64,000 nucleotides of DNA from Thermobispora bispora DSM 43833. GTDB taxonomy: Bacteria > Actinomycetota > Actinomycetes > Streptosporangiales > Streptosporangiaceae. The notes beneath the pieces were generated by a model. That model was not told where the DNA came from. It saw only the letters and a program-made list of their open reading frames with translations, and did not search any database. The stretch lies in contig NC_014165.1 in assembly GCF_000092645.1 (NCBI RefSeq), forward strand, positions 4,092,001-4,156,000, in the 5' to 3' direction. Below, piece after piece: positions 9,676 through 17,208 of this stretch. A program made the position numbers and the translations under genes. Each line of letters starts with the position of its first letter. Within the stretch, counting starts at the first letter, position 1.

Positions 9676-10689
9676 GTGAAAAGGCCGACCATCGCGGACA
9701 TCGCCCGCCGGGCCGGGGTCTCCAAAGGCGCGGTCTCTTATGCCCTCAACGGGCGGCCGGGGGTATCCGAGGCGACCCGGGCGCGCATCCTCGCCATCGC
9801 CAAGGAGCTCGGCTGGCGGCCGAGCCTCGCCGCCCGGGCCCTCACCGGCGCCCGGGCGCACGCGATCGGGCTCGTGCTCTGCCGGCCGGCGCGCGTCCTC
9901 GGCATGGAGCCGTTCCTCATGGAGCTGATCAGCGGCATCGAGGCCGAGCTCTCCGCCCGCTCGTACGCGCTGCTCCTCCGGGTGGTCTCCGACCACCGGG
10001 CCGAGCTGGCCGTCCACCGCCGCTGGTGGGGGGAGGGACGGGTGGACGGCGCCTTCCTCGTCGACCTGCACGTCGACGACCCGCGGGTGCCGGAGATCGA
10101 GATGCTCGGCATGCCGGCCGTGGTGATCGGCCACCCCTCGGCCGCCGGATCCCTCGTGCCGGTCTGGTCCGACGACGGCGCCGCGGTGGAGGAGACCGTG
10201 GCCTACCTGGCCGCCCTCGGCCACCGGCGCATCGCCCGGGTCGCCGGCCTGCCCCGGCTCGTGCACACCGTGATCCGCGACCGGGCGTTCGAGGAGACCT
10301 GCCGCCGGCTCGGTGTGACCGAGCGGTCCATCATCCACACCGACCACACCGGGACCGAGGGCGCGCGGGCCACCCGCCGCCTGCTCAGCTCGCCCGACCG
10401 GCCGACCGCGATCGTGTACGACAACGAGATCATGGCGGTGGCCGGGCTCTCGGTCGCCCAGGAGCTGCGGATCGACGTGCCCTCCGAGCTCTCCATCGTC
10501 GCCTGGGACGACTCGCCGCTCTCCCAGGTGGTCCGGCCGCCGCTCACCGGGCTCACCCGGGACATCCCCGCGTACGGCGCGCACGCGGCACGGCGGCTGC
10601 TCGAGCTCATCGACACCGGGACCGCGGAGCCGTACGAGGACGAGGCCCCCCGGCTCACCCCGCGGGGCAGCACCGCGCCGATCGGCTGA
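9676..10689 (+). CDS. LacI-family transcriptional regulator
   Basis: A 337-residue sugar-responsive repressor. The N-terminal helix-turn-helix is textbook: PTIADIARRAGVSKGAVSYA, then the hinge LNGRPGVSEATRARI and WRPSLAARALTG. A periplasmic-binding-protein-like sensor domain follows, ending in ELSIVAWDDSPLSQVVRPPL and TGLTRDIPAYG. The start is a GTG at 9676 behind AGGGGGAG; the frame is open far upstream, but the sequence there is not protein-like. Its divergent neighbour is a family-5 binding lipoprotein, so it probably represses that gene and itself until an oligosaccharide inducer binds. The ligand is unknown. Confidence 0.92.
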   Translation: MKRPTIADIARRAGVSKGAVSYALNGRPGVSEATRARILAIAKELGWRPSLAARALTGARAHAIGLVLCRPARVLGMEPFLMELISGIEAELSARSYALLLRVVSDHRAELAVHRRWWGEGRVDGAFLVDLHVDDPRVPEIEMLGMPAVVIGHPSAAGSLVPVWSDDGAAVEETVAYLAALGHRRIARVAGLPRLVHTVIRDRAFEETCRRLGVTERSIIHTDHTGTEGARATRRLLSSPDRPTAIVYDNEIMAVAGLSVAQELRIDVPSELSIVAWDDSPLSQVVRPPLTGLTRDIPAYGAHAARRLLELIDTGTAEPYEDEAPRLTPRGSTAPIG

Positions 10690-10707
10690 TCCGCCCGCGG
10701 CCTGGAC

Positions 10708-10861
10708 GGTCGATACCCGCGCAGGTACGGGCTCGGGCGCGCTCCGCTGGCGGGGTGCGGTGCGGCAGTCGATACGCGCGCAGGTACGGGCGGGACGGCG
10801 GCGGCCACACGCTCACCGGCGGTCGATCCGCGCGCGCAGGTACGCGCGTACCTGCGCGCGC
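10708..10861. repeat. Three degenerate repeats ending in a 32-bp perfect palindrome
   Basis: Three related segments begin GTCGATAC/GTCGATCC and contain GCGCAGGTACG. They start at 10709, 10768 and 10822 (spacings 59 and 54 bp). The last one extends into a perfect 32-bp palindrome at 10830-10861 with half-site GCGCGCGCAGGTACGC. Transcribed, the palindrome would form a very stable stem with almost no loop. It lies 140 bp after the LacI gene and could end its transcription, though no U-run follows. Confidence 0.8.
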
Positions 10862-10923
10862 CCGCGTGCATGCCGGGAGCGGCGGGAAGCCCAGGCCCGG
10901 TACCGGGCCACCCGCGCGCCCGG

Positions 10924-11098
10924 GTGGGCGCCGGCCCCCTACGGCCGGGGAGAGACGAGGCCACCTGCGCGCGTCCGGGTGGGCGCCGGGTGCGCGCCGG
11001 CCCGGCCGGGCGCCCGACGGACTCGTTCGAGCGCCCCAGTGGGCGCCGGGGACGTCGGGCTGCGAGACGAGTGACGTCTCGCGCCCGCTGGGCGCCGG
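10924..11098. repeat. Four spaced copies of GTGGGCGCCGG
   Basis: Copies of (G/C)TGGGCGCCGG lie at 10924-10934, 10979-10989, 11039-11049 and 11088-11098, spaced 55, 60 and 49 bp. Each is preceded by a GCGC-rich stretch. The core GGCGCC is palindromic. A separate perfect hairpin (8-bp arms GCGAGACG/CGTCTCGC, 5-nt loop) sits at 11062-11082. Together with the upstream repeats, this fills the 530-bp gap between lacI and the LCP gene. Confidence 0.65.
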
Positions 11099-11216
11099 TT
11101 CCGCCGGCAAGAGCGCGGAACCCGGGATACTGAGGGAAGATCGCTACACTTGCTCCGGTTCACCGCTGCCGGCCATCGCCGGGGTGAACCCCGGCCCGAC
11201 CCCAGGAGCAGGACAC

Positions 11217-12623
11217 GTGGGTCCCACCGACACCCCGCAGGAATCGTCCGTGGACGACACCGCGCGACCGGCCCGGCCGGTGCCGAAGTGGCGTTCCTGG
11301 CTGTACGTGGCGCTCTCGGGCGTCCTCGGGGTGGTCATGGGCGGGGTGACCTTCCTGGTCGGCGGGGTCGCCAAGCTGAGCGGCAACGTCAAGCACGAGG
11401 AGGTCGGGGACCTCGGGGCGCGCCCAACCAAGATCGGTAAGGCGCTGAACATCCTGATCGTCGGCTCCGATCAGCGCAGGGGCGCGAACGCCAAGTACGG
11501 CCGGACCCCCGGCGAGCGCACCGACACCATCCTCCTCGCCCACATCCCGGCGAGACGGGACGGCCTCCTGCTGATCAGCTTCCCGCGGGACTCGCTGGTC
11601 CGGCTCCCCGCGTGCCGGGCGACGAAGAACTTCCCCGGCCAGCCCGCGCACGTCGGCATGATCAACGAGTCGTTCAACAACGGCGGCATCACGTGCACGT
11701 GGCGGACGATCGAGTCGCTCACCGGCATCCACATCGACCACTTCGTGAAGGTGGACTTCACCGGCTTCAAGTCGATGGTGGACGCCCTCGGCGGGGTGGA
11801 GGTCTGCCTCCCCACGCCGATCAACGACCCGAAGGCGATGCTCCGCCTCCCGGCCGGCAAGCAGGTCCTCAACGGTGAGCAGGCGCTCGGCTACGTCCGG
11901 GCGCGGTACACCCTCGGCGACGGTTCCGACATCGGCCGCATCCAGCGCCAGCAGATGTTCCTCGCCTCGGTGGCGAAGAAGGCGCTCAGCGGCGACATGC
12001 TCACCGACCCGGCCACGCTCTACCGGTTCCTCGACGCGGTGACGAAGTCGGTGACCACCGACCCCGGCCTCGACCTCAACGTGATGAAGGACCTCGCGCT
12101 GAGCCTCAAGGACATCACCGCGGACCGGATCCGGTTCGTGACCACGCCGTGGCGCTACTCGCTCACCAACCCCGGACGGGTCGAATGGGTGCAGCCGCAG
12201 GCGAACCGGCTGTTCCGGATGGTCGCCGAGGACAGGGTCACCGGCCCGATCAAGGGCGGCGAGCAGCGGATCCCGAAGTCGCAGATCCACATCGTGGTGC
12301 AGAACGGCACGGGCCGGAGCGGGCTCGCCACCGCGGTGGCCGCCCAGCTCGAGCAGCGCGGCTACCACATCCTCAAGGTCGGGAACGCCGCGGCGCCGTA
12401 CCAGAAGACCGTGATCAAGTACTCGCCGAACGGGGCGACCCGGGCGCCGCGGCTGTACCGCGAGCTGCAGCAGACGACCACGCGCCTGGTGCGCGGTGCC
12501 CGCACCCGGGCGCTGGTGCTGGTCATCGGCGCCGACTGGCAAGGGCTGCGGCCGACCAGGGCCGTGACGGACGTGGAGGGCTTCACCGCCACCCACGACA
12601 CCTGCACCGCGACCGCGACCTGA
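11217..12623 (+). CDS. LytR-CpsA-Psr (LCP) family cell-wall ligase
   Basis: A 468-residue membrane-anchored LCP protein. LCP enzymes transfer undecaprenyl-linked polymers (teichoic acid, arabinogalactan or capsule) onto peptidoglycan outside the membrane. A short cytoplasmic tail is followed by one membrane helix at about residues 25-50 (WLYVALSGVLGVVMGGVTFL). The LCP catalytic domain includes NILIVGSDQR, LISFPRDSLV, DHFVKVDFTGF and the arginine-rich VRARYTLGDGSDIGRIQRQQ. A C-terminal LytR_C domain starts near QIHIVVQNGTGRSGL. I chose the GTG at 11217, preceded by AGGAG with 8-nt spacing. The much longer open frame upstream is repeat DNA. Confidence 0.9.
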   Translation: MGPTDTPQESSVDDTARPARPVPKWRSWLYVALSGVLGVVMGGVTFLVGGVAKLSGNVKHEEVGDLGARPTKIGKALNILIVGSDQRRGANAKYGRTPGERTDTILLAHIPARRDGLLLISFPRDSLVRLPACRATKNFPGQPAHVGMINESFNNGGITCTWRTIESLTGIHIDHFVKVDFTGFKSMVDALGGVEVCLPTPINDPKAMLRLPAGKQVLNGEQALGYVRARYTLGDGSDIGRIQRQQMFLASVAKKALSGDMLTDPATLYRFLDAVTKSVTTDPGLDLNVMKDLALSLKDITADRIRFVTTPWRYSLTNPGRVEWVQPQANRLFRMVAEDRVTGPIKGGEQRIPKSQIHIVVQNGTGRSGLATAVAAQLEQRGYHILKVGNAAAPYQKTVIKYSPNGATRAPRLYRELQQTTTRLVRGARTRALVLVIGADWQGLRPTRAVTDVEGFTATHDTCTATAT

Positions 12624-12823
12624 CCCGGCGGGTCACGCGGCCTGGACGCGGAAGGTCACCGCGGACCGAAAGCGGCAGGGCACCGCGGCCTGAACGCGGC
12701 CCGGACCCGGCCCGGCGTGCCCGGGACCGGCGCTCACCCGCACCGCGGGTGCCCGGGCGAGCGCGCCGCGGTGCCGGGCCCGGCGTGCGCAAGGGTGGAC
12801 CGGGTCCTCAGGCGCGCGGCCGG

Positions 12824-13693
12824 TCAGCGACGGCCGAACAACCAGTCGAAGAGGCCACCGCCGCCACCGCTGGACTTGTCCTCCTCGTTGTCCTGCGGGA
12901 CCTCGACCGGCTCCTCGGCGGGCTCCTCGATCTGCTCGTCCCCGGTGTGGGCGTCGTCGATCTGCAGCCGCGACGGCTCGGTCCTGCCCTGCTGGGTGGT
13001 GGTCGGCCGTGACTCCGGCGACGGCCGGCCGGTGGTGTCCCGGGACGGGACGGGTCGCTCCGTGCGCGGGACCACGGGCGCGGTCGTGGCCGGCGAGGTG
13101 AGCGTGGGCTCGGGAGTGGGCTCGGGCTCGGCGGGGAACTCCTCGTCCGGTTCGGGCTCCGTGTCCTCGTCCGCGATCGCGTCCTCCGGGGCGTCCGAGG
13201 CCGCCGAAGAGGTCACGGACGACACCTTGTCGGCCGGGCAGTCGTCCGCGCACGCCTCCGGCTGTCCCACGTAGACGATGAGCGCGCCGATCACACCCAC
13301 GGCCGCGACCAGGATCCCGCCGACCTTGAGGAGCGTCCGGCTGCGCCGGGGCGGCTCCTCGTCCTCGTACTCATCGGGGTCCGAGCGCCAGCCGGAGCCG
13401 AGGAAACCCTTCGTGGCATGATCGTCACAGCCGAGATCGACGCGGGCGGTATCGGCCGGGCGGTGCTCCGGGCTCTGCTCGGTGTGGTCCGCGAGCAGGT
13501 CACCGCTGTCGTCGTACGCCTCGGGCGAGTGGTGCGCGCGGGCGTGCCGCGTGCCGTCCGCGGTGGCCGCGCCGGTCTCCCCGTGGTCACCGGCCTCGTC
13601 GGAGTACCGCCAGTCGCCGTCGTTCTGAAGGAGGTACCGTCGGACCAGGGGGTCGGCCTCATTTCGGAAATCGTGGCGATCTGAATCGGCCAT
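12824..13693 (-). CDS. Acidic single-pass membrane protein, unknown function
   Basis: A 289-residue protein I do not recognise. The N-terminal half is hydrophilic, rich in Asp, His and Glu, and probably cytoplasmic. One membrane helix follows (LLKVGGILVAAVGVIGALIV, about residues 118-140). The outer part contains a CADDC pair of cysteines, then a long Pro/Glu/Thr-rich unstructured region. It ends in GGGGGLFDWLFGRR, which could be amphipathic. I chose the ATG at 13693 because AGGAAGG precedes it. The neighbouring kinase and LCP protein suggest cell-envelope work, but that is context only. It would be a plausible phosphorylation substrate because of its Ser/Thr-rich tail. Confidence 0.65.
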   Translation of the reverse strand: MADSDRHDFRNEADPLVRRYLLQNDGDWRYSDEAGDHGETGAATADGTRHARAHHSPEAYDDSGDLLADHTEQSPEHRPADTARVDLGCDDHATKGFLGSGWRSDPDEYEDEEPPRRSRTLLKVGGILVAAVGVIGALIVYVGQPEACADDCPADKVSSVTSSAASDAPEDAIADEDTEPEPDEEFPAEPEPTPEPTLTSPATTAPVVPRTERPVPSRDTTGRPSPESRPTTTQQGRTEPSRLQIDDAHTGDEQIEEPAEEPVEVPQDNEEDKSSGGGGGLFDWLFGRR

Positions 13694-14211
13694 GGAGGTC
13701 CTTCCTCTCGCACCGCGTGGTGCCGGCTGCTTCGGTCCCCCGTCGACTTCCCGAACGCTTCCAGCGCCACGGGGCCGGCGACCATCCCGGCGCATCTCCA
13801 CAAGTGCTAGTCAACAAGTATCACAACTAACTTAACTCCCATCACACCAGCATCATGCATGACTCCTCTTCGTAACGCCTGCCGAAACACCCGAATCCGG
13901 ACAGCTCCTTACGGCGACCGCCCGATGGCACGGTCCATCACCGACCGGTGATCGTTTCGGTCGCCGGACGCGGGCCGGCCGGCGACCGGCGAGCGTGCGC
14001 TCAGGGACCGATAACGGTGGCCCAAGTGACCGAAACACGGGCCTGGCGGCCGCCGCCGCCTCATCCGGCCGCGCGGGCGCCGGGACGGCGGCCCCGAAGA
14101 TCCACGGACCGCATCTGATTGATGACTGCTTGGGGGACTTTTCACATTCGCCCCAGCAGATATGGAAGACTCCGCTTGCAGGGATAATCGCCCGGCATAA
14201 AGGCAGGCGGG
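13694..14211. other. Divergent intergenic region with AT-rich stretch and one palindrome
   Basis: 518 bp between divergent genes. Bases 13800-13860 are unusually AT-rich for this genome and probably hold the promoter of the minus-strand membrane protein. ATCACCG-AC-CGGTGAT at 13937-13952 is a perfect 7-2-7 inverted repeat of the size bound by TetR/GntR-type regulators. A GATAAT at 14183-14188 could be a -10 element for the kinase-like gene. Confidence 0.4.
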
Positions 14212-15657
14212 ATGGGTACTGCGGGGCAGCTCGTCGTCAAGCGGTATCGCCTGGTGCGCGCCCACGGCCACGGTGCCATGGGCATCGTCTGGGAAGGCCA
14301 TGACACGCTCCTCGACCGGCCGGTCGCGGTGCGGGAGGTCCTCCTCCCGGTCACCCTCGCCGAGTCCAAACGGCTGCTGCTCACCCAGCGCCTCGCCAAG
14401 GAGGCCCGGCAGGCCGAGCGGCTGCGCCATCCGAACGCCGCCGCCGTCTACGACGTGGCCGAGGAGGACGGCACCCTCTACGTGGTGATGGAGCCCGTGC
14501 AGGCGCGCTCGCTCGAGGGGATCGTCAAGGACGACGGTCCGCTCTCCCCCGAGCGGGCCGCGCAGATCGGCCGGAGGCTCCTCTCCGTGCTCACCCACGC
14601 GCACTCCCTCGGGGTACGGCACGGCGACGTGCGGCCGGTCAACGTGCTCATCGGGCACGACGGCCGGGTCGTCCTCACCGACTTCGGCACCGCGCCGCTC
14701 GCCGCCGACCCGGCGTTCGCCCCCGGCAACCGGCGGATGCAGGCCTACCTCGCCCCGGAGCGCAAGGACACCGAACCCACGCCCGCGGCGGACCTGTGGT
14801 CGCTCGGCGCCACCCTCCACTACGCCGTCACCGGCACTCCCCCGGACCCGGCCGCGCGCTCCCACGACGAGGTGCCCGTTCCCCTCCGCCCGGTGGTGAA
14901 CGGGCTGCTCGCCCGCGACCCCAAGAAGCGCCTCGACCCGCAGGAGGCGGACCGGTTGCTCGCCGCGCTGGAGCCGGCCCAGCCCGCGCCCGCCCCGCCC
15001 CGGCGGGCGGGCCGTACCCGGAGGATCGCCGCCATCGCCGGGATCACCGCGGGGACCGTGGTGGTCGCCGCGGCCGCCGGCTGGGTGCTGGCGTGGCCGT
15101 GGTCCAGCGACGCCACGCCGACCGTGGTCGCGGAGAGCAGCCGGCCGGCCGTGAGCCCCTCCCCGGTCCCGTCGCCCACCGGGCCGTCCGCGCTCCGGCT
15201 CACCTGGTACCGGTCCCCCGCGGGCTGGCGTGCCGCCGTACCGAGGGGGTGGACCCGCCAGCAGGACGGCGAGTTCGCCATGGTGTGGATCGATCCGAAG
15301 GGGCGGGCCAACCTCCGGATCGAGGTCACCGCCCAGCGCGGCACCGACGCCCTCGCCGCGCTCCGCGAGGCCGAGGCGATCCTCGAGCCCACGGTGAAGG
15401 GCTACCGGTCGATCCGGCTCACCACGGCGGCGAGCAAGTACGGCGACGCCGCGGACTGGGAGTTCACCTGGACCCAGCGCACGTCCTCTCCGGACTCCCT
15501 GCTGAAGCGGGGCGTCGCCTACCACCAGCTCCGGCGGGTGATCTCGACGGCGAACACCACCGGGGTGCTCACCTGGACCACGAAGGCCGAGGAGTGGGAG
15601 CGGATGCGCCCCACGCTGACCAAGCTCCTCTCGCTCTTCCGCCCCGCGGCCGAGTGA
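14212..15657 (+). CDS. Membrane-bound Ser/Thr protein kinase-like protein with degenerate lysines
   Basis: A 481-residue protein with a PknB-type kinase domain at about 10-255, a Pro-rich linker, one membrane helix at about 272-296, and a 185-residue extracytoplasmic domain without PASTA repeats. Kinase landmarks are the glycine loop (AHGHGAMGIVWEG), a helix-C glutamate in LAKEARQAERLRHPN, the catalytic-loop aspartate in HGDVRPVN (Asp139) and DFG at 157-159. The invariant VAIK lysine is arginine (Arg41 in VAVREV). HRD is HGD, and the catalytic-loop lysine is Arg141. It may therefore be weakly active, use an atypical mechanism, or act as a pseudokinase. The ATG follows AGGCGGG. Confidence 0.85.
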   Translation: MGTAGQLVVKRYRLVRAHGHGAMGIVWEGHDTLLDRPVAVREVLLPVTLAESKRLLLTQRLAKEARQAERLRHPNAAAVYDVAEEDGTLYVVMEPVQARSLEGIVKDDGPLSPERAAQIGRRLLSVLTHAHSLGVRHGDVRPVNVLIGHDGRVVLTDFGTAPLAADPAFAPGNRRMQAYLAPERKDTEPTPAADLWSLGATLHYAVTGTPPDPAARSHDEVPVPLRPVVNGLLARDPKKRLDPQEADRLLAALEPAQPAPAPPRRAGRTRRIAAIAGITAGTVVVAAAAGWVLAWPWSSDATPTVVAESSRPAVSPSPVPSPTGPSALRLTWYRSPAGWRAAVPRGWTRQQDGEFAMVWIDPKGRANLRIEVTAQRGTDALAALREAEAILEPTVKGYRSIRLTTAASKYGDAADWEFTWTQRTSSPDSLLKRGVAYHQLRRVISTANTTGVLTWTTKAEEWERMRPTLTKLLSLFRPAAE

Positions 15658-16005
15658 TCGTCTCCGCCGGCCCGCCGGCCTGCCCGGCCGCGGGCTGATT
15701 CGGTCCGTCCGCCGGCCGGTCGGGCCGTCAGCCGGTTGGCTCTCCGATCGGGCTGGCCGCCGGCCCGGGCCGGGCCGATCAGGCCGGCCCCACACCGATC
15801 AGATTCGCGCCGCCCGATCGGCTCCGCGCCACGCAGCCGTGGTGATCAGGCTCTGGGCGTCCGGCCGCCCATCGGTTCGCCGCTCGCTCGCCCCACCTCC
15901 CTCTCAGACGCCCCTCGAAGGCCGGCTCCGGCCCGTGCCATCCACAGATCCCGCGTCTTGCCCGCGCGTGCCGCCGCGTTGTGCCATCATTGGACCAGCG
16001 CAAAA
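15658..16005. other. GC-rich intergenic region, no gene seen
   Basis: Nearly 350 bp of GC-rich sequence with many scattered CCGATC and GGCCGG words but no regular period. No ORF has a ribosome site. The end turns AT-rich where the operator-like repeat of the next gene begins. Confidence 0.4.
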
Positions 16006-16022
16006 ATGATAACGGTTTTCAT
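16006..16022. promoter_or_regulatory. Fur/Zur-family-like operator upstream of the CooC-like gene
   Basis: ATGATAACGGTTTTCAT is an 8-1-8 inverted repeat with a single mismatched pair (half-sites ATGATAAC and ATGAAAAC). It is an AT-rich island ending 18 bp before the start codon, where a bound repressor would block transcription. Its shape matches the TGANAAN-N-NTTNTCA pattern of Fur-family operators; actinobacterial Zur sites look most similar. Which metal regulator binds it is inference. Confidence 0.55.
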
Positions 16023-16040
16023 CATCACTCAGGGGGGCGC

Positions 16041-16985
16041 ATGCGGGTAGCGTTCGTCGGCAAGGGAGGGAGCGGCAAGACCACGCTGTCGTCGCTCTTC
16101 GCCCGCTACGCGGCCGCGCACGGCCCGGTGGTCGCGATCGACGCCGACATCAACCAGCACCTCGGCCTCGTGCTCGGGGCCCCGGAGACGCCGCCTCCGC
16201 TCGGCGGCATGCTCACCGAGATCAAGGAGTACCTCCGCGGCGACAACCCGCGGATCAAGGACGCCGCCTCGATGGTGAAGACGACCCCGCCGGGCCGTGG
16301 ATCCCGGCTGATCACCATCGACGACCCGTTCTTCCCCTCCTGCCGGGTCGACGGGGTCAGGCTCATGGTCACCGGCCCGTTCGCCGAGGACGACCTGGGC
16401 GTGGCCTGCTACCACTCGAAGGTCGGCGCCGTCGAGCTGTACCTCAACCACCTGATCGACGGGCCGGGCGAGTACGTGGTGGTGGACATGACCGCCGGCG
16501 CGGACTGCTTCGCCTCGGGGCTGTTCACCCGGTTCGACCTCATCTACCTGGTCGCCGAGCCCACCCTCCAGGGCGTCGGGGTCTACCGCCAGTTCCAGCA
16601 GTACGCCGCCGACTACGACGTGGCCATCTCAGTGGTCGGCAACAAGATCCAGTCGCCCGGGGACGTCGAGTTCCTCCGCGCGCACGTCGGCGACGACCTG
16701 CTCACCTGGTTCGAGCACTCGGCGGCCATCCGGGCCCTGGAGCAGGGCCGGCCTTTCACCCTCGATGACCTGGAGCCGGGCAACGTCCAGGCGCTCGGCG
16801 TGCTCCTCAGCACCCTCGACGCGCGGCCCAAGGACTGGGAGAAGTTCGGCAGGCAGGCGATCGAGTTCCACATCAAGAACGCCAAGGCCTGGGCGAACCG
16901 GGCGGTCGGCGCGGACCTCACCGCGCAGATCGACCCCGAGTTCGTGTTCGGTCCCACGCTGTCGGCCGCGGGCTCCGGCCGCTGA
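16041..16985 (+). CDS. CooC/MinD-like metal-chaperone-type ATPase
   Basis: A 314-residue P-loop ATPase of the SIMIBI class. The deviant Walker A motif is GKGGSGKTT (residues 7-15, signature Lys8). AIDADINQH (Asp34, Asp36) follows, and YVVVDMTAGADCF forms Walker B/switch II. The layout and VTGPFAEDDLGVACYH resemble CooC, which inserts nickel into CO dehydrogenase. CooC's metal-binding CxC pair appears here as Cys123-Tyr-His125. No CO dehydrogenase or hydrogenase gene is nearby, so its client is unknown. The ATG at 16041 follows AGGGGGG; an in-frame ATG 20 codons upstream would place the operator inside the gene and is rejected. The next gene, 223 bp downstream, may be its partner. Confidence 0.8.
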   Translation: MRVAFVGKGGSGKTTLSSLFARYAAAHGPVVAIDADINQHLGLVLGAPETPPPLGGMLTEIKEYLRGDNPRIKDAASMVKTTPPGRGSRLITIDDPFFPSCRVDGVRLMVTGPFAEDDLGVACYHSKVGAVELYLNHLIDGPGEYVVVDMTAGADCFASGLFTRFDLIYLVAEPTLQGVGVYRQFQQYAADYDVAISVVGNKIQSPGDVEFLRAHVGDDLLTWFEHSAAIRALEQGRPFTLDDLEPGNVQALGVLLSTLDARPKDWEKFGRQAIEFHIKNAKAWANRAVGADLTAQIDPEFVFGPTLSAAGSGR

Positions 16986-17031
16986 GGCCCGGCGCCCGGT
17001 AGGAGCGTCCGTCCGCCATCCCATGGCGCAC

Positions 17032-17173
17032 GGACACCCGCCGCCCACGGGGAGTGCGGACATCCCGCCCAGTGGGCGCGAAGACCCACCGCCCTCCGGA
17101 AACGCGGACATCCGCCCTGTGGACGCGAAGACCCATCGCCCTCCGGGAACGCGGACATCCGCCGTCCCGATGA
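17032..17173. repeat. 47-bp tandem repeat, three copies
   Basis: Three head-to-tail copies start near 17032, at 17080 and at 17127. The second and third are almost identical (GAAGACCCACCGCCCTCCGG versus GAAGACCCATCGCCCTCCGG); the first is more diverged. Each unit contains GCGGACATCC(C)GC, a near-palindrome. The array fills the gap between the ATPase gene and its small partner. Confidence 0.85.
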
Positions 17174-17208
17174 CATCGGCATCCCTGCCCGAGGAGAGGA
17201 GAGTCCTC

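Noticed and set aside
10026-11216. Long N-terminal extension of the LCP protein
   Set aside because: The extension is arginine/proline-rich, overlaps lacI in another frame and consists of repeat DNA; the GTG at 11217 has a good ribosome site and starts a typical LCP tail.
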